This document shows, piece by piece, positions 7,520-16,027 of a DNA stretch of 64,000 bases. Within the stretch, counting starts at the first letter, position 1, and each line of letters starts with the position of its first letter. Origin of the DNA: JBBCJR01 sp037190805 (GTDB lineage Bacteria > Pseudomonadota > Alphaproteobacteria > Sphingomonadales > Sphingomonadaceae); assembly GCA_037190805.1 (NCBI GenBank), contig JBBCJR010000002.1, positions 1 to 64,000 on the forward strand, given 5' to 3'. The position numbers and the translations under genes were made by a program. Under the pieces are notes generated by a model that saw only the letters and a list, made by a program, of their open reading frames with translations, was not told where the DNA came from and did no database searches.

Positions 7520-8497
7520 TCAGGCCTGCTCGAACGGGCCGGGCCGGCGGGGGCGCGGTGCGGGGGTGGATGGCGGCGGGGCCGAACGATCGCCGCCCGT
7601 CAGGGCATCGCGCGCCAACTCGCCGATGCCGCCCAGCGTGCCGATCAACTGTGTCGCCTCGACGGGGAACAGAATTGTCTTGGCATTGGGTGAGCGTGCG
7701 AACTCGCCCACCACATCGACATATTTCTGGGCAACGAAGTAGTTGATCGCCTGCGCGTTGCCGCCGGCGATCGCCTGGCTGACCATCTCCGTCGCCTTGG
7801 CTTCGGCTTCCGCCTCGCGCTCGCGGGCTTCGGCATCGCGGAACGCCGCCTCGCGGCGACCTTCGGCTTCCAGGATCTGACTCTGCTTCTGCCCTTCGGC
7901 GCGCAGGATTTCAGAGGCGCGGGCGCCTTCCGCCTCGAGAATCACGGCGCGCTTCTCGCGTTCGGCCTTCATCTGGCGACCCATGGCGTTGACGATGTCG
8001 GCGGGCGGGCGGATGTCCTTGACCTCGACGCGCGTGATCTTGACTCCCCAGGCATGGGTGGCGTGATCGACCACCGACAGCAGGCGGGCGTTGATCTCAT
8101 CCCGCTTCGACAGCGTTTCATCGAGGTCCATCGACCCCATCACGGTGCGCAGGTTGGTGGTGACGATATTGAGAATCGCATTGTAGAGGTCTGACACCTC
8201 ATAGGCCGCTCGTGCCGCATCCAGAACCTGGAAGAAAACCACGCCGTCTACTGACACCATCGCGTTGTCGCGGGTGATGATCTCTTGCCCTGGAATATCC
8301 AGAACCTGTTCCATCATATTGATTTTACGACCAATACGATCGAAAAATGGCATGATGAAGGTGAGCCCGGGTTTCAGCGTCCGCACATAACGTCCGAAGC
8401 GTTCCAACGTATATTCATAGCCTTGGCGAACGACCGTGACGGAGGAATAGACCACCACCACGATCACCGCGACCACGACCAGCGCAAAGATATCCAT
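7520..8497 (-). CDS. SPFH/Band-7 protein (stomatin-like, paraslipin/QmcA type)
   Basis: The 325-residue product has one N-terminal membrane anchor (IFALVVVAVIVVVVYSS), the SPFH core (QGYEYTLERFGRYV, LTFIMPFFDRI), RVEVKDIRPP and a long alanine/glutamate-rich coiled coil (EAEGARASEILRAEGQKQ...). The start at 8497 has GGGAGA upstream. It is the 5' gene of a two-gene unit with nfeD and diverges from the CoA-lyase gene. Confidence 0.92.
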   Translation of the reverse strand: MDIFALVVVAVIVVVVYSSVTVVRQGYEYTLERFGRYVRTLKPGLTFIMPFFDRIGRKINMMEQVLDIPGQEIITRDNAMVSVDGVVFFQVLDAARAAYEVSDLYNAILNIVTTNLRTVMGSMDLDETLSKRDEINARLLSVVDHATHAWGVKITRVEVKDIRPPADIVNAMGRQMKAEREKRAVILEAEGARASEILRAEGQKQSQILEAEGRREAAFRDAEAREREAEAEAKATEMVSQAIAGGNAQAINYFVAQKYVDVVGEFARSPNAKTILFPVEATQLIGTLGGIGELARDALTGGDRSAPPPSTPAPRPRRPGPFEQA

Positions 8498-8559
8498 CGG
8501 CAATCTCCCGTGCTGAGCGCATATTGCCTGCGCGCGGGCAAGGGGCCAAAGGAAATCGC

Positions 8560-9366
8560 ATGCCGCCTTCCTGTCGCTCGCTCCTGTTCCTTCCCGCATC
8601 CAACCCGCGCGCCGTCGCGAAGGCGGGGACCCTGGCTGCCGACGCCCTGATCCTCGATCTGGAGGATGCAGTGAAGGACGGCGACAAGGCGGCCGCCCGG
8701 GATGGAGCGGAGGCGGCGCTGGCTGCGGGCTTCGGCGATCGGGTGACAGCGCTGAGGATCAATGGGGTCGAGAGCGGGGACCATGGTGCCGACCTGGCCC
8801 TTGCCGCCACAGTCGCGGCAGATTTCGTCGTGCTGCCCAAGGTCGAAACGGCGGAGGCCGCGGCCGCGGTCGCGCGGGCGGCGGCCAAACCGGTATGGGC
8901 GATGATCGAGACGCCGGCCGCTGTGCTGGCCGCACCATCGATCGCCGCCGCGGCGGGGGTGGCGGGCCTGATCGTCGGAGCCAACGACCTGGCCGCGGCG
9001 TTGCGTCTGTCTGACGATCCTGCCCGGCAGGGCCTGTCACTGCCCTTGCAGATGGTGGTGCTGGCGGCGCGGGCGGCGGATATCGCCGCCTATGATTCGG
9101 TGTTCAACGGTCTCGACGACCCCCAGGGGTTCGCTGCCGAATGTGCCGTCGGGCGGCGATTGGGGTTCGATGGCAAGGCGGTCATCCACCCCAACCAGAT
9201 CGAGGCTGCCAATCGGGCCTTTTCTCCCACGATGGGCGAACTGGAGGATGCGGCGGCCCTTGTCGCGGCGGCGACAGGGGGCGCGGAGCGCTTTCGTGGC
9301 CGGATGATCGAAGCCATGCACGTCGCCACCGCGCGCCGCCTGCTGTCGCAGGCTGGAAAGAGCTGA
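8560..9366 (+). CDS. HpcH/HpaI-CitE family CoA-ester lyase
   Basis: The 268-residue product belongs to the citrate-lyase-beta-like aldolase family: LFLPASNP at the start, ILDLEDAV (metal-binding), VLPKVET, WAMIETP and FDGKAVIHPNQ near the end. Such enzymes cleave or form malyl-, citramalyl- or similar CoA esters; the substrate is not determinable. The ATG at 8560 follows AAAGGA. No other genes of a recognisable CoA pathway lie nearby. Confidence 0.85.
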   Translation: MPPSCRSLLFLPASNPRAVAKAGTLAADALILDLEDAVKDGDKAAARDGAEAALAAGFGDRVTALRINGVESGDHGADLALAATVAADFVVLPKVETAEAAAAVARAAAKPVWAMIETPAAVLAAPSIAAAAGVAGLIVGANDLAAALRLSDDPARQGLSLPLQMVVLAARAADIAAYDSVFNGLDDPQGFAAECAVGRRLGFDGKAVIHPNQIEAANRAFSPTMGELEDAAALVAAATGGAERFRGRMIEAMHVATARRLLSQAGKS

Positions 9367-9455
9367 CGCGGGGCTGGGCACAGGCGTTTTGGCTTCACCC
9401 GTCCCAAGCATCCTTATGCTTGCCAGTCGTGGTCCGGCCCGGCATCACCCTAGCC

Positions 9456-10457
9456 ATGCGTGACCGCCCTTCTTCCTCTTCCGATGTCTTGTCGCTGATC
9501 GGCAATACGCCGCTTATCCGCCTCACGGGGCCGAGCGCCGAGACCGGTTGCGAGATTCTGGCCAAGTGCGAATTCATGAATCCCGGCCAGTCGGTGAAGG
9601 ATCGCGCCGCCCTGTTCATCGTCGAGGATGCGGAGGCGCGTGGGGTACTGAGCAGCGGCGGTGTCATCGTCGAGGGGACGGCGGGCAATACCGGGATCGG
9701 CCTGGCGCTGGTCGGCAACGCCAAGGGTTATCGCACCATCATCGTCATGCCTGAAACCCAGTCGGACGAGAAGAAGGCGACGCTCCGCGCGCTGGGCGCC
9801 GAGCTGGTGCTGGTGCCGGCCGCGCCCTATTCCAATCCCAATCATTTCGTCCACACCTCGCGCCGCATCGCCGAGGAGACGGCCGGCGCGCTGTGGGCCA
9901 ACCAGTTCGACAATACCGCCAACCGGCTGGCGCATATCAAGACAACGGCGTTGGAAATCTGGGAACAGACGGGCGGAAAGATCGACGGTTTCATCTGCGC
10001 GGTCGGTACGGGCGGTACGCTGGCCGGCGTCGGCATGGGCTTGAAAGCGCAGTCGAATGACATTGTCGTGGCGCTTGCCGATCCGCACGGCGCGGCGCTC
10101 TATAATTACTATGCGCATGGCGAACTGAAGGCGGAGGGCAGTTCCGTCGCCGAAGGTATCGGGCAGGGCCGTATCACCGCCAATCTCGATGGCGCGCCGG
10201 TCGACACGCAGTTTCGGATCAGCGATCTGGACGGGCTGCATTGGGTCCATCGCCTGCTGATCGAGGAAGGGCTGTGCATCGGGCTGTCGTCGGGCATCAA
10301 CGTTGCCGGGGCGGTGGCGTTGGCGCGGCAACTCGGCCCGGGCAAGACGATTGTCACCATCCTGTGCGACAGCGGCCTGCGTTACCTATCGACCCTGTTC
10401 AATCCGGAGTGGTGTGCGTCCAAATCCTTGCCGCCGCCGCCTTGGATGACGGCTTGA
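9456..10457 (+). CDS. cysK: Cysteine synthase (O-acetylserine sulfhydrylase family)
   Basis: The 333-residue fold-type II PLP enzyme shows GNTPLIRL, the PLP lysine in NPGQSVKDRAA, the substrate loop GTAGNTGIGLA, the phosphate-binding glycine loop GTGGTLAG and a C-terminal CDSGLRYLSTLF. It should make cysteine from O-acetylserine and sulfide. The loop reads EGTAGNTG rather than the more common EPTSGNTG, so related beta-replacement activity cannot be excluded. The long open frame upstream of the ATG is read-through of the previous gene in another frame. Confidence 0.85.
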   Translation: MRDRPSSSSDVLSLIGNTPLIRLTGPSAETGCEILAKCEFMNPGQSVKDRAALFIVEDAEARGVLSSGGVIVEGTAGNTGIGLALVGNAKGYRTIIVMPETQSDEKKATLRALGAELVLVPAAPYSNPNHFVHTSRRIAEETAGALWANQFDNTANRLAHIKTTALEIWEQTGGKIDGFICAVGTGGTLAGVGMGLKAQSNDIVVALADPHGAALYNYYAHGELKAEGSSVAEGIGQGRITANLDGAPVDTQFRISDLDGLHWVHRLLIEEGLCIGLSSGINVAGAVALARQLGPGKTIVTILCDSGLRYLSTLFNPEWCASKSLPPPPWMTA

Positions 10458-10527
10458 CGCATCCCGGCGGCGGGGCAGACGGTATTCCCGACTTGCGATT
10501 TCGACCGATGCGATCATATTGCGCGGC

Positions 10528-10845
10528 ATGCAAAGGGTTCGCATCGGCCTGACCGGCCTGGCCGCCGTGTTCCTGGTCACCATGATCGCTGCGGCCGGCT
10601 TCTCACCCGAGCAGCCTGTCGACCGGCCCGCCACTGACCTTCCCAAGCGGGAGGAGCCGCTGGCGGAACTGGGTGTCGCGCCAGGCGGCGCCAGCAGCGC
10701 AGCCGCCACTGCGGACGCGAATGCCAGCGCGGTCCAGCAGGAGGCGGAAAATGCCCTCGCCGCGCCGCCGTTGCAGCCGATGTCATCCGAAGATCCTGTG
10801 CGCCTTGATATTCCGCCGCCGCCCGAAGGCAGTATTCGTCTCTGA
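10528..10845 (+). CDS. Small exported or membrane-anchored protein, Ala/Pro-rich, function unknown
   Basis: The 105-residue product has one N-terminal hydrophobic stretch (GLTGLAAVFLVTMIAAAGF) that may be a signal peptide or anchor, then a low-complexity region rich in A, P and E ending in DIPPPPEGSIRL. No family is recognised. It lies 14 nt ahead of the next membrane protein gene, so the two are probably cotranscribed. Confidence 0.55.
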   Translation: MQRVRIGLTGLAAVFLVTMIAAAGFSPEQPVDRPATDLPKREEPLAELGVAPGGASSAAATADANASAVQQEAENALAAPPLQPMSSEDPVRLDIPPPPEGSIRL

Positions 10846-10859
10846 TCCGGCCGGTCTGC

Positions 10860-12113
10860 GTGCCTCGCCTGTCCCTGCTGCTGATTCTGGCGGCCCTGTT
10901 CGCCGGCGTTGAGCTGGCACTGGGTTTCGGCCCCGGTCACTTCCTGATCCGGCGGCGGGCCGAGCTGGATGCGTTCATGGTCTATCGTCCGTGGACCGCT
11001 CTCGCATTGGCCCTGGCCTGGCTGGCCAGCGCATCGCAGCTGCGCGCGGCGGAGGCGGTGGCGCTGGCCATGCTCGCCGCACTGGCCTCTGGCGGGACGC
11101 TGCTCTTCCTTGCCGCCAATGGCGCGCCGATCGGGGCGATTGCCCTTCAGTGGTTCGCCGGCGCCGCCGTGATTGCCGTCGCGCTTGCGTTCGTGTTTCT
11201 CGTTGGACGGTGGGCGGGCCGAGGCGGCGGGCTGTTGATCGCTGCGGCTGGCGGCCTGTTCCTGCTCGCCGCGCCATGGCCCTGGGCGCCGGTGGCGCTC
11301 TTCGACCGGGCCTTCGCCCGTCCGTCCGGCTTCACATACCGCCCGCCCGATCGGCCGGCATTGGCACTCATTACGGGTTTGCCATTGGTCTGGGGAGAAG
11401 CGGATGCGCGAGCGGTGCTGGCCGGCGCTGATGAAACGGCGCCAACGGCGATTTATCGCTATCTGGCCACCCAGTTCAGCATCGTGCCCGTCGGTATCGA
11501 CGATCTTGATCGCTTCGACCTGCTGCTGCTCGCGCAGCCACGCCCCGCCGGTCCGCGTGGATTGGTGGCGATCGATGCCTGGGTGCGAGGTGGCGGGCGG
11601 GTGTTGATCCTCGATGACGCCGATCTCAATTGGCCGAGTGCGCGAGCAGTCGGCGATCCGTTGCGTCCGCCGCGGGTAACGGGGCTTGCGCCTATGCTGG
11701 CCCACTGGGCGGATACGTGTCGGGTGGCCGAACCTGCCGCGCCCCTTGATTGCCGCGTGGGGGAGGGGCGGGCGCTGGTATTGACCGACGTCGACCCCCT
11801 CCATGATCTGCAATGGGTGGGCATGGGACGGGATGGCGTGGGATCACGTTATCGCACGGCCGACACGCCGCTGCGGATCGCTGGTCTGATCGACGGGCTA
11901 GCCGGACGGGAAGCGATCGCCCGGGCTCGCATCGCTGTCGACGGCATCCCCTGGCTTCCTGAAAATCCGCGATGGAGAGCGCTTTTGGCGTGGCCGTCCG
12001 GTTTTTTTCTGCTTGGTTTGTGGCTGGCCGTTGCGGGGGTTAATACACCGAGTTATCCACAGCCGTGGAGAGTCGGCCGAACGGATGCCGACGAAAAAGG
12101 GGAAGAGGGCTAA
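10860..12113 (+). CDS. Polytopic membrane protein with a GldG/DUF4350-like extracytoplasmic domain
   Basis: The 417-residue product starts at a GTG. It has four or five hydrophobic segments in the first 150 residues, a soluble domain of about 220 residues (LALITGLPLVWGEADARAV; DRFDLLLLAQPRP; GGRVLILDDADLNWPS) that resembles the glutamine-amidotransferase-like fold of GldG/DUF4350 proteins, and a C-terminal membrane helix (WPSGFFLLGLWLAVAGV). The function is unknown. Its 3' end precedes the mraZ control region and contains a perfect DnaA-box sequence (12053-12061). Confidence 0.6.
   Translation: MPRLSLLLILAALFAGVELALGFGPGHFLIRRRAELDAFMVYRPWTALALALAWLASASQLRAAEAVALAMLAALASGGTLLFLAANGAPIGAIALQWFAGAAVIAVALAFVFLVGRWAGRGGGLLIAAAGGLFLLAAPWPWAPVALFDRAFARPSGFTYRPPDRPALALITGLPLVWGEADARAVLAGADETAPTAIYRYLATQFSIVPVGIDDLDRFDLLLLAQPRPAGPRGLVAIDAWVRGGGRVLILDDADLNWPSARAVGDPLRPPRVTGLAPMLAHWADTCRVAEPAAPLDCRVGEGRALVLTDVDPLHDLQWVGMGRDGVGSRYRTADTPLRIAGLIDGLAGREAIARARIAVDGIPWLPENPRWRALLAWPSGFFLLGLWLAVAGVNTPSYPQPWRVGRTDADEKGEEG
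12053..12061 (+). promoter_or_regulatory. Perfect DnaA box (TTATCCACA)
   Basis: TTATCCACA matches the strong DnaA box exactly. It lies in the 3' end of the membrane-protein gene, about 100 bp before the putative MraZ operator. A second, one-mismatch copy (CTATCCACA) is at 12202-12210. A 9-mer can occur by chance, so a role in dcw control is only a suggestion. Confidence 0.4.
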
Positions 12114-12155
12114 TGACCGCAGATTTAGGGGTTTTCAGCCCACTCTGAAGCCTTT

Positions 12156-12190
12156 TCCCATAATTTCCCTATTGATCCCATGAAGTCCCG
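12156..12190 (-). promoter_or_regulatory. Putative MraZ operator: four repeats at 10-bp spacing
   Basis: TCCCA, TCCCT, TCCCA and TCCCG occur at 12156, 12166, 12176 and 12186, exactly 10 bp apart, reading NGGGA on the other strand with 5-nt spacers. MraZ of Escherichia coli is known to bind TGGGN repeats separated by 5 nt upstream of its own operon. The array lies about 120 bp upstream of the mraZ start, so it is very likely the autoregulatory site of the dcw cluster. The orientation relative to mraZ is inverted compared with the strand on which the consensus is usually written. Confidence 0.7.
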
Positions 12191-12310
12191 CTGATACCGC
12201 TCTATCCACAAGGGCGGGCACTCCCTTTTGCGCATCAGGCGTCGTGAACAGCGGTTCGCGGCGAGCGGAGAAGGTTTGCCGTCGTCCTTGCAAAGGGGCT
12301 GGCGCTGCAC

Positions 12311-12778
12311 ATGCAGGATTTCTTCCACGGCTATGCGCTCAACGGGATCGACGCGAAGGGTCGCGTTTCGGTTCCCGCCGCCTATCGCGACGTCATCGAA
12401 GCCCGCTCGAAGACTCGCGCTATCCTGCTTGCCCCGCACGAGACGCAGCCTTGCCTGGTTGGTTTCGACACTGCTTATTCCGCCCGTCTCAACGAGTTGA
12501 TCGAGCGCCGCTGCGCCGATGGCGCGGCTCGGGACAATGCCGAACTGGTCGCATTCGGCCTGTCGGAGCGGTTCAGCTATGACGAGCCGGGTCGGATCGT
12601 CATGACCGCCCTGCTGAAAGAGATGTTCGAGCTTGATCGCTGGGCCTTTTTCATCGCCAAGGGTGAGACGTTCGAAATCTGGAACCCCTGGCGCCTGATC
12701 GAGGTCAAGGGCGATGCTGAGCCCAATATCGCTCGCACCGTCCAGTTCTGCCTCAAGCAGAAGGGGGAGGCTGCATGA
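12311..12778 (+). CDS. mraZ: Transcriptional regulator MraZ
   Basis: MraZ is an AbrB-like ring-forming DNA-binding protein that controls the dcw operon. The 155-residue product has two MraZ repeats: the first begins with FFHGYALNGIDAKGRVSVPAAYR, truncated here as GYALNGIDAKGRVSVPAAYR, and the second contains SYDEPGRIVMTALLKE. It is the first gene of the division cluster, with the putative operator upstream, and overlaps rsmH by 4 nt. Confidence 0.95.
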   Translation: MQDFFHGYALNGIDAKGRVSVPAAYRDVIEARSKTRAILLAPHETQPCLVGFDTAYSARLNELIERRCADGAARDNAELVAFGLSERFSYDEPGRIVMTALLKEMFELDRWAFFIAKGETFEIWNPWRLIEVKGDAEPNIARTVQFCLKQKGEAA

Positions 12779-13722
12779 TCGACGCCGCCCGCCATATCCC
12801 GGTCCTCAGGGACGAAGTCGTGGCCGCGCTGGCGCTGTCGGGCGGCGAAACCGTGATCGACGGCACTTTTGGGGCGGGCGGCTATGCCCAGGCGATCCTG
12901 GCGGCCGGCGCAGCGCGCGTGGTGGCCTTCGACCGTGATCCTGATGCGATTGCCGAGGGGCGGGCGATGGAAGCCGCCTCCAGTGGTCGGCTGACCCTGA
13001 TCCACGATCGCTTTTCGCGCTTGGTCGAGGTGATGGCCGAGCGTGATCTGGGTGCGGTTGACGGCGTGGTGTTCGACCTCGGCGTGTCGTCGATGCAGCT
13101 CGACCGGGCCGAGCGCGGCTTCAGTTTTCAGGGCGATGGCCCCGCTGACATGCGGATGGACCAGGAAGGGGTCAGCGCCGCCGACTTCCTCAACACCGCC
13201 GAGGAAGCCGAGATCGCCGACGTCATCTTCCGCTATGGGGACGAGCCGAAGGCGCGCCGCATCGCTCGCGCGATCGTCGCGGCGCGGCCGATCGAGCGCA
13301 CCGGTGCGCTTGCCGCCGTCGTCCGCCGCGCGGTCGGCTGGCGTCCCGACCAGAGCAGCGATCCGGCGACCCGGACATTTCAGGCCATCCGCATTCATCT
13401 GAACCGCGAGCTTGAGGAGCTTGAGCTGGGTCTTGCCGCTGCTGAGCGGGCGCTGGCTCCTGGTGGTCGGCTGGCGGTGGTGTCCTTCCATTCACTGGAG
13501 GATCGAGCGGTAAAGCGCTTCCTGCGCGATCGATCCGGCCAGGCGCCCGGGGGGTCGCGTCATCTGCCGGTGGTGACCGATCGGCGCGAGCCCAGTTTCG
13601 GCGACGTCGTGCGGCCGGTCCGCGCCGCCACTGCGGAAGTCGCCCGCAATCCACGCGCCCGTTCGGCGACCCTGCGTGCCGCCACCCGTACCAACGCCCC
13701 CGCCTGGGAGTATCAGTCTTGA
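12775..13722 (+). CDS. rsmH: 16S rRNA (cytosine1402-N4)-methyltransferase
   Basis: RsmH (MraW) methylates N4 of C1402 in 16S rRNA using S-adenosylmethionine. The 315-residue product has HIPVLRDEV at the start, the SAM motif DGTFGAGGYA, FDLGVSSMQLD, GFSFQGDGPADMRMD and VVSFHSLEDRAVK. Overlap with mraZ and ftsL (4 nt each) indicates translational coupling. Confidence 0.97.
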   Translation: MIDAARHIPVLRDEVVAALALSGGETVIDGTFGAGGYAQAILAAGAARVVAFDRDPDAIAEGRAMEAASSGRLTLIHDRFSRLVEVMAERDLGAVDGVVFDLGVSSMQLDRAERGFSFQGDGPADMRMDQEGVSAADFLNTAEEAEIADVIFRYGDEPKARRIARAIVAARPIERTGALAAVVRRAVGWRPDQSSDPATRTFQAIRIHLNRELEELELGLAAAERALAPGGRLAVVSFHSLEDRAVKRFLRDRSGQAPGGSRHLPVVTDRREPSFGDVVRPVRAATAEVARNPRARSATLRAATRTNAPAWEYQS

Positions 13723-14327
13723 CGATCGCCAGCCCTTTTCGAGTCATCGTGCTGACGGCGGGCGTGATTGCATCGGCGCTGACTTTCTACAGCGTCTCGC
13801 TCCACGTTTCGACCGAGCGGTCGGCGGTGGAACGGCTGCGCCGGGGCAATGCCAAGCTGGTGGGTGATATCCGCCAGTTGCGCTCTGAACTCGGCACGCG
13901 CGCGCGTCTTCCTCAGCTGGAGCGCTGGAACGCCTCGGTGCTGGCCCTGGCGGCGCCCAAGGCCGGTCAATATCTCGACGGGGCGGTCGAACTCGCCGCC
14001 TTCTCGCAGGTTCGCGAGCCGGCCATGGAAGCCCGGATCCGCGAGGCCGTTCTGGTCACGCCGGCTGAAACCGCCAAACCGGCCCAGCCGGTCCAGGTCG
14101 CAACGGCGCCATCGCGACCCGCCGGGCGGGCAGAGGTGGTCACGGTCGCCTTCCGTGATGCTGATCCCGTGGAGGCCCGCGAGGTCGGCCGCCCAGCATT
14201 GCCGCTGCTTCACAATGCCAGTTACGAAGCGCCGGCCGCTGCTGCCAAGGAGGCCCGGCGCCTGTTGTCCAGTTCGGTGCTGACCGAAATTCGCGCCGCC
14301 GCCGCGAAGGAGGTTGCCGGGCAGTGA
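13719..14327 (+). CDS. ftsL: Cell division protein FtsL
   Basis: FtsL is a bitopic inner membrane protein linking FtsQ and FtsB to FtsWI. The 202-residue product has a short cytoplasmic start, one membrane segment (VIVLTAGVIASALTFYSVSL) and a coiled-coil stretch (AVERLRRGNAKLVGDIRQL). It starts at a TTG overlapping the rsmH stop. The alanine/proline-rich C-terminal extension makes it longer than enterobacterial FtsL (about 120 residues). The call rests on topology and position more than on sequence. Confidence 0.8.
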   Translation: MTIASPFRVIVLTAGVIASALTFYSVSLHVSTERSAVERLRRGNAKLVGDIRQLRSELGTRARLPQLERWNASVLALAAPKAGQYLDGAVELAAFSQVREPAMEARIREAVLVTPAETAKPAQPVQVATAPSRPAGRAEVVTVAFRDADPVEAREVGRPALPLLHNASYEAPAAAAKEARRLLSSSVLTEIRAAAAKEVAGQ

Positions 14328-16027
14328 ACGCCACGCTTGCCCGCGAAGCCCGGATCAAGCTCGCGGGCCAGCGCCAGGTGGCGCTGGGGCTGGCGCGGCA
14401 GCGGCTGATGTTCGGCCTGCTGATCTTTGCCCTGCTGATTGGTTTTGTTGCGTTGCGTCTTTTCGATCTCGCGGTTCTCCAGGACCGGTCGGGACGCCGG
14501 ACGGGTGATCCGTTCGCCGCGCTGGTTCCACCGCGTGCCGACATCGTTGACCGCAACGGCACGGTGCTGGCGACGACGTTCGAAGCCTATGTCGTGACCG
14601 TCCGGCCGCGCGATCTGGTTGGCGACCCGCGCGACCTGGCTCGTCAACTCACCGAGATCATTCCCAGCCTGTCGGAGGCGCATCTCTATCGGACGCTCAC
14701 CAGCGGCCGGAAATTCGCCTTCATCCAGCGCCGCGTGCTGCCCGGCACGGCCCGGCGCATCAATGCGCTTGGCGAGCCGGCGATCGCGCTGGAGCGCGAG
14801 CCGGAGCGCCTCTATCCCCATATGGCGCTGGCCAGTCATGTGCTGGGTTTCACCGACATCGACGGCCACGGCCGGGCGGGCATCGAACGGGCGCTGGACG
14901 AGCGGCTGACTGCCGAGGGTGACCGCGACGCGCCGGTCGCGCTCTCCATCGACGCCCGTGTTCAGCAGGCCCTGGAAGGCGAGATGGCCGCGTCGATGGC
15001 GAAATTCCAGGCGATCGGCGCGGCCGGAGTCGTCATGGACGCCCAGTCCGGTGAAGTCGTGGCCATGGTTTCGCTGCCCAGCTACAATCCCAACAACGTC
15101 GCCACCGCGTCGCCGGAACAGATGTTCAATCGTGCCACGCTTGGCGTCTACGAGCTTGGGTCGACGTTCAAGGCGTTCACCATCGCCATGGGCATCGATG
15201 CCGGGACCATCCCCACCATGGCCAAGCGCTATGACGGCATCCACAACGTCAAGATCGGCCGCTTCACCATCCGCGACGACCATCCGCAGAACCGGATGCT
15301 GACCGTGCCGGAAGTGTTCATCCATTCCAGCAACATCGGCACCGCCCGCATGGCCGATGAGATCGGCGTCGACCAGCAGCGGGCCTTCCTGAAGCAGCTG
15401 GGTTTCCTCGATCCTGTCGAAAGCGAACTGAAGGAACGCGGCCGCACCCTTGCTCCCAATCCCTGGGGGCGGGCCGCGCTGCTGACGGTGGGCTATGGTC
15501 ATGGACTGGCGGTGACGCCGCTGCATCTGGCGTCGGGCTATGCCGCGCTGGTCAATGGCGGCGTCTGGCGCCCGGCCACCTTGCTGAAGCGCGAGCCGGG
15601 CAAGGTGCCCGCCGGCCGGCGCGTGTTCAGCGAGGAAGCGAGCGCCCAGATGCGCGCGCTGATGCGGCTGGTGGTGTTGCATGGCACGGGGCGTCAGGCG
15701 GATGCGCCGGGCTATCGCCTCGGCGGCAAGACCGGCACGGCCGAAAAGGCGCGCAACGGCGGCTATGCCCGTCGCTCGCTGGTGTCGACCTTTGCCGGAG
15801 CGTTCCCGATGGACGATCCCAAATATGTCGTCGTCGCCATGCTTGACGAGCCCAAGGGCACCAAGGAAACCTATGGTTTCGCGACCGCTGGCTGGAACGC
15901 GGCGCCGTTGGTGTCCAAGGTCGTCAGCCGGATCGCGCCGATCCTCGGCGTGGCACCCAGTCTGCGACGCGAGGCGGATGTCGCGCCGCTGATGCAATAT
16001 GTCTGGCAGGGCAAGGGAGAGAACTGA
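14324..16027 (+). CDS. ftsI: Septal peptidoglycan transpeptidase (PBP3)
   Basis: FtsI cross-links septal peptidoglycan and works with FtsW. The 567-residue product has an N-terminal membrane anchor (about residues 27-50), a pedestal domain (VPPRADIVDRNGTVLA) and a transpeptidase domain with the catalytic serine in GSTFKAFT, SSN in HSSNIGTA, and GGKTGTAEK. It starts at a GTG overlapping ftsL by 4 nt and abuts murE. Confidence 0.96.
   Translation: MNATLAREARIKLAGQRQVALGLARQRLMFGLLIFALLIGFVALRLFDLAVLQDRSGRRTGDPFAALVPPRADIVDRNGTVLATTFEAYVVTVRPRDLVGDPRDLARQLTEIIPSLSEAHLYRTLTSGRKFAFIQRRVLPGTARRINALGEPAIALEREPERLYPHMALASHVLGFTDIDGHGRAGIERALDERLTAEGDRDAPVALSIDARVQQALEGEMAASMAKFQAIGAAGVVMDAQSGEVVAMVSLPSYNPNNVATASPEQMFNRATLGVYELGSTFKAFTIAMGIDAGTIPTMAKRYDGIHNVKIGRFTIRDDHPQNRMLTVPEVFIHSSNIGTARMADEIGVDQQRAFLKQLGFLDPVESELKERGRTLAPNPWGRAALLTVGYGHGLAVTPLHLASGYAALVNGGVWRPATLLKREPGKVPAGRRVFSEEASAQMRALMRLVVLHGTGRQADAPGYRLGGKTGTAEKARNGGYARRSLVSTFAGAFPMDDPKYVVVAMLDEPKGTKETYGFATAGWNAAPLVSKVVSRIAPILGVAPSLRREADVAPLMQYVWQGKGEN

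Noticed and set aside
12159..12164. CATAAT as -10 box of the mraZ promoter
   Set aside because: No acceptable -35 element is found at 16-18 nt upstream, so the promoter position stays open.
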